15,600 nt of DNA. Source: CAYQQO01 sp964420115 (GTDB taxonomy: Bacteria; Patescibacteriota; Minisyncoccia; Portnoybacterales; UBA2143). This document shows, piece after piece, positions 13,819 to 15,600 of the stretch (the stretch's first letter is position 1; every line of letters starts with the position of its first letter). The notes under the pieces were generated by a model that was not told the origin of the DNA, made no database searches, and saw only the letters and a program-made list of their open reading frames with translations. The stretch covers positions 1 to 15,600 of the forward strand of contig CAYQQO010000013.1 in assembly GCA_964420115.1 (NCBI GenBank), read 5' to 3'. The position numbers were made by a program, and so were the translations under genes.

Positions 13819-13965
13819 TTAGGCCCACTTCCAAAAAGGCACATCTGGCTCTCTTTTGGACACTTCTTTTTCTTCCCTGAAAATCTCTTCTTTCCCCTGC
13901 GGTTGGCTTCTGCTGTTTTTCTTTCCGCTTCTGTCCTCTTGCTCTGTCTTTTTTTCTTCGTCCAT
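13819..13965 (-). CDS. Small charged protein, 48 residues
   Basis: The frame begins MDEEKKTEQEDRSGKK and ends EPDVPFWKWA. It is almost wholly charged and predicted disordered, with an aromatic C-terminal tail (PFWKWA) that could be a peptide docking motif. The ATG is preceded by a run of Gs (GGGGGGGGAAG) that could serve as ribosome-binding site. The promoter at 14011-14040 should start transcripts near 14003, leaving a 38-base leader. I prefer this frame to an overlapping one from a TTG at 14000 (69 codons), whose start would be only about three bases from the transcript end with no binding site. No family is recognised; it is the first gene of a three-gene unit. Confidence 0.5.
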   Translation of the reverse strand: MDEEKKTEQEDRSGKKNSRSQPQGKEEIFREEKEVSKREPDVPFWKWA

Positions 13966-14010
13966 CTTCCCCCCCCTTTTGCTATTATTGATGTTTGCAA
14001 GAACTAAAAA

Positions 14011-14040
14011 AATATATACTATAAAAAACTATTTTGTCAA
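14011..14040 (-). promoter_or_regulatory. Near-consensus promoter of the small-gene operon
   Basis: A perfect TTGACA at 14035-14040 is followed, on the minus strand, by overlapping -10 candidates TATATA (14013-14018, 16-base spacer) and TATATT (14011-14016, 18-base spacer). It lies right after the FKBP stop and before the 48-residue gene. Confidence 0.75.
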
Positions 14041-14051
14041 TAAAAACTTTA

Positions 14052-14543
14052 TTAATTGAGCCCTAAAAGCTCTATCTCAAAAATTAAATCAGCGTTTGGC
14101 GGGATTAATCCGCCGCCAGCGCCCCTTTGGCCATAAGCAAGCTCTGAAGGAATATACAACCTCCTAACTTCGCCAATTTTCATACCAGCTACTCCCAAAT
14201 CCCAACCCTTTATCACCTCGCCAGCTCCAATAATAAACGAAAAGGGCTGACTCCTGTCTCTTGAAGAATCAAATTTAGCCCCGTCTCCTAGTGTTCCGAC
14301 ATAATGGACTGTTGCTTTATCTCCAGTTTTAGCTTCCTGCCCGCTCCCTTCTTTTATAATCTCCGCCTTTAATTGATCTGCGTTTTCTTTTTCTTGGTTC
14401 TTTGTTTCTCCCATGTTTTTATCTTCCATTTCCTCTGCCGCCTCCTTTATATTTACTTCTTTTTCAGCAAAATATTTAGAGAATAAATAAAGGCCGCCAA
14501 TAACAAGAAGCAGAACAATAATTGATAGAATGATATTTTTCAT
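14052..14543 (-). CDS. Membrane-anchored FKBP-type peptidyl-prolyl cis-trans isomerase
   Basis: This 163-residue enzyme isomerises X-Pro peptide bonds, here outside the cytoplasmic membrane. An uncleaved N-terminal helix (NIILSIIVLLLVIGGLYLF, 3-21) anchors it, followed by an acidic, disordered linker (25-58) and a complete FKBP domain (about 60-163). Conserved active-site residues are in place: Y81 in VHYVG, F91-D92 in KFDSS, W114 in VIKGWDLG, and Y137 in ELAYGQRG, followed by the IPPNADLIFEIELL strand. An AAGGAG site sits seven bases before the ATG. It lies 24 bases after the DUF1360 gene and probably shares its transcript. A role in folding exported pilins or secreted proteins is likely but inferred from location. 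Confidence 0.93.
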   Translation of the reverse strand: MKNIILSIIVLLLVIGGLYLFSKYFAEKEVNIKEAAEEMEDKNMGETKNQEKENADQLKAEIIKEGSGQEAKTGDKATVHYVGTLGDGAKFDSSRDRSQPFSFIIGAGEVIKGWDLGVAGMKIGEVRRLYIPSELAYGQRGAGGGLIPPNADLIFEIELLGLN

Positions 14544-14567
14544 AATCTTACTCCTTCTTTAATTTGA

Positions 14568-14999
14568 TTAACGACGACTAATTCTATTAGCGGTAATTTG
14601 AATAAAGGTCCCTATGCCGGAAACAGCAAAGATTAAAATTGGATACCAGGCAAAAGGAGTTAAAAAATAAAAAAAAGAGAGAAACAAACCTATCCAGACG
14701 CCAGTGCACCAAGAGCACCCAAGCAAATTAGAAATTGTCCTAAAAGGACCCCTCTCAAATTTTTTAAAAAAATCACGAATAAAATCAGTAATTAAATCAT
14801 AGACAAAAAGACGAATTAAACGAAAAACAGCAATAGACAGTAAAATAAAATCAAAAACAGGAATTCCCAAAGGTAGCTTATTCTGCCATTTTAAAGCCCA
14901 GACTAAACCAACTGCAAATAGAACAAAGAGCAAACTGAAGAAAAAATTCCAAAAATACTGCTCTTTAATTTGATTTTCAATGTTTTCCTTTTGAGGCAT
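14568..14999 (-). CDS. DUF1360-family membrane protein
   Basis: The 143-residue product has about four membrane helices (near 16-36, 50-70, 99-115 and 118-136) and a conserved motif GCSWCTGVWIG containing C95 and C98, the mark of DUF1360 proteins. Between helices 2 and 3 the FERGPFRTISNLLGC segment fits the same family. Function is unknown. I chose the ATG at 14999; an in-frame TTG at 15011 would add four residues and neither start has a ribosome-binding site. It is upstream of the FKBP gene. Confidence 0.8.
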   Translation of the reverse strand: MPQKENIENQIKEQYFWNFFFSLLFVLFAVGLVWALKWQNKLPLGIPVFDFILLSIAVFRLIRLFVYDLITDFIRDFFKKFERGPFRTISNLLGCSWCTGVWIGLFLSFFYFLTPFAWYPILIFAVSGIGTFIQITANRISRR

Positions 15000-15030
15000 A
15001 ACAACTAACAATTAACAACACTCGCCCTTA

Positions 15031-15039
15031 ATTCTAACA
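15031..15039 (-). promoter_or_regulatory. Candidate extended -10 promoter for the DUF1360-FKBP unit
   Basis: The minus strand reads TGTTAGAAT, an extended -10 element (TGn before TAGAAT), placing the start near 15024, about 25 bases before the DUF1360 ATG. No -35 element is recognisable. Confidence 0.35.
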
Positions 15040-15421
15040 TCAAAAAAATATTAAATCCAGAAACTGTTAACTTTTTTCTGCATTAAATAATATATTTAAA
15101 ACACAACAAGGAGGCCTAAAAAGCCCTTTAAAAATAAAAGCAGCCAACAACAGAATTTCTAAAAACCCGACAAAAAAAATGACAAATAGCGACTCCGAGA
15201 CGCTGACTGGCAGGAATTAAACAAGGAATCGTCCCACCACCAACACCAAGGAGAAAAACTCTCTAAGGCAGAAGAGGGTAATTGAAGAGTTGGCGAATAA
15301 AACTCCGCCCACCAAGCAAAAATGTCGTGGTCATCGCCGACCGCGGCGTTGTTTTTTTTAGCTCCGAACTCTGAATGAAATCCGAACTTTTTTCAAGAAA
15401 AATCCAGAACAAGAATGAGGT
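15040..15421. other. Long stretch without a convincing gene
   Basis: About 380 bases upstream of the DUF1360 promoter show no supported gene. An open minus frame from a TTG at 15592 to 15263 (109 codons) is Lys/Arg-rich low complexity, lacks a binding site and overlaps the inverted repeats. A second minus frame open to a stop at 15159 has no usable start codon near its 5' end. Part of the segment (about 15180-15360) is GC-richer than the flanks, which hints at a structured RNA or decayed gene rather than plain spacer. Confidence 0.4.
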
Positions 15422-15575
15422 GCGTTTCCGCTTGCCTCCGCTTCGCTTCGGCGGAACCAAAACAGAAAAACTTTCTCTACATTTTTTAATTTTTTCGCGC
15501 GTATTTTTTTCTTCTAAAAGGAAAAGAAAATTTTTCTGTTTTGTATTTCTCTTAATCAGAGAAAAGCGGAAACGC
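15422..15575. repeat. Nested inverted repeats forming a multi-branch structure
   Basis: The outer arms GCGTTTCCGCTT (15422-15433) and AAGCGGAAACGC (15564-15575) pair over 12 bases. Inside them are a GC-rich hairpin (15434-15457, CCGC/GCGG core), a 13-bp arm pair CAAAACAGAAAAA/TTTTTCTGTTTTG (15458-15470 with 15531-15543), and a 7-bp hairpin TTTCTCT/AGAGAAA (15546-15552 with 15558-15564). Arms follow each other with few or no unpaired bases, giving a four-way-junction layout on either strand. It could be a non-coding RNA, a folded regulatory region or a small repeat-type mobile element. Confidence 0.6.
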
Positions 15576-15600
15576 TCTATTCTTAATCGCAAAAGGGCAA

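Noticed and set aside
13791..14000. Minus-strand frame of 69 codons from TTG at 14000
   Set aside because: Its start lies about three bases from the predicted transcript start and has no binding site; the 48-codon frame from the ATG at 13965 fits the promoter better.
15159..15388. Minus-strand stretch open for about 75 codons, Trp-rich at one place
   Set aside because: It has no start codon near its 5' end and is preceded by an in-frame TGA; at best a decayed gene fragment.
15040..15420. Possible tmRNA or RNase P RNA in the GC-richer gap
   Set aside because: I looked for the tmRNA 3' end with CCA and tRNA-like arms and for the conserved RNase P P4 strands on both strands and found neither.
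15263..15592. Minus-strand open frame of 109 codons starting with TTG
   Set aside because: It starts at TTG without a ribosome-binding site, is Lys/Arg/Phe-rich low complexity, matches no family and runs through the nested inverted repeats.

Overview
The window reads as a chromosomal segment of a candidate-phyla-radiation (Patescibacteria, probably Parcubacteria-like) bacterium. The basis is low GC, very compact minus-strand operons, frequent absence of Shine-Dalgarno sites, and a type IV pilus locus with minimal composition and unusual fusions. This placement is inference from gene content and style; no rRNA is present. TGA is used as a normal stop (for example at the end of the GT2 gene, in an ATGA overlap), so the UGA-glycine code of Gracilibacteria/Absconditabacteria is not in use. 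Every supported gene lies on the minus strand, so transcription runs from high to low coordinates.

Layout from right to left. 15000-15600 has no convincing gene but holds a set of nested inverted repeats at 15422-15575. 14052-14999 encodes a DUF1360-type membrane protein and a membrane-anchored FKBP prolyl isomerase. 13228-13965, behind a near-consensus promoter (14011-14040), holds three small unrecognised genes of 48, 47 and 118 codons, two of them with strong Shine-Dalgarno sites, closed by a terminator at 13145-13179.

3137-13077 is one long type IV pilus operon: a SpoIIAA-like (STAS/SEC14) protein, the PilB ATPase, a soluble histidine kinase, a receiver-only response regulator, the PilC platform protein, four minor-pilin-type genes in the order FimT/GspH, PilV-position, PilW/GspJ-like and PilX-like, then PilM and a major-pilin-like prepilin, ending at a terminator near 3081-3117. 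2263-2961 is a stand-alone secreted protein gene of higher GC with a consensus promoter and its own terminator. 128-2145 encodes two overlapping glycosyltransferases, followed by tRNA-Asn(GUU) at 12-86.

How the parts work together: PilB powers and PilC anchors fibre assembly, PilM links them to the envelope, and the four minor pilins probably form the priming or tip complex. The most unusual gene is the 610-residue PilV-position protein, a prepilin carrying a seven-blade LVIVD-type beta-propeller and four Cys-rich repeats. I propose it is a tip adhesin doing the job of PilY1 without a separate PilY1 gene. PilM is also unusual: it has a transmembrane helix and an extracytoplasmic SH3b domain where PilN/PilO genes would be expected. 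The kinase/receiver pair and the SpoIIAA-like protein inside the operon suggest dedicated control of the pilus.
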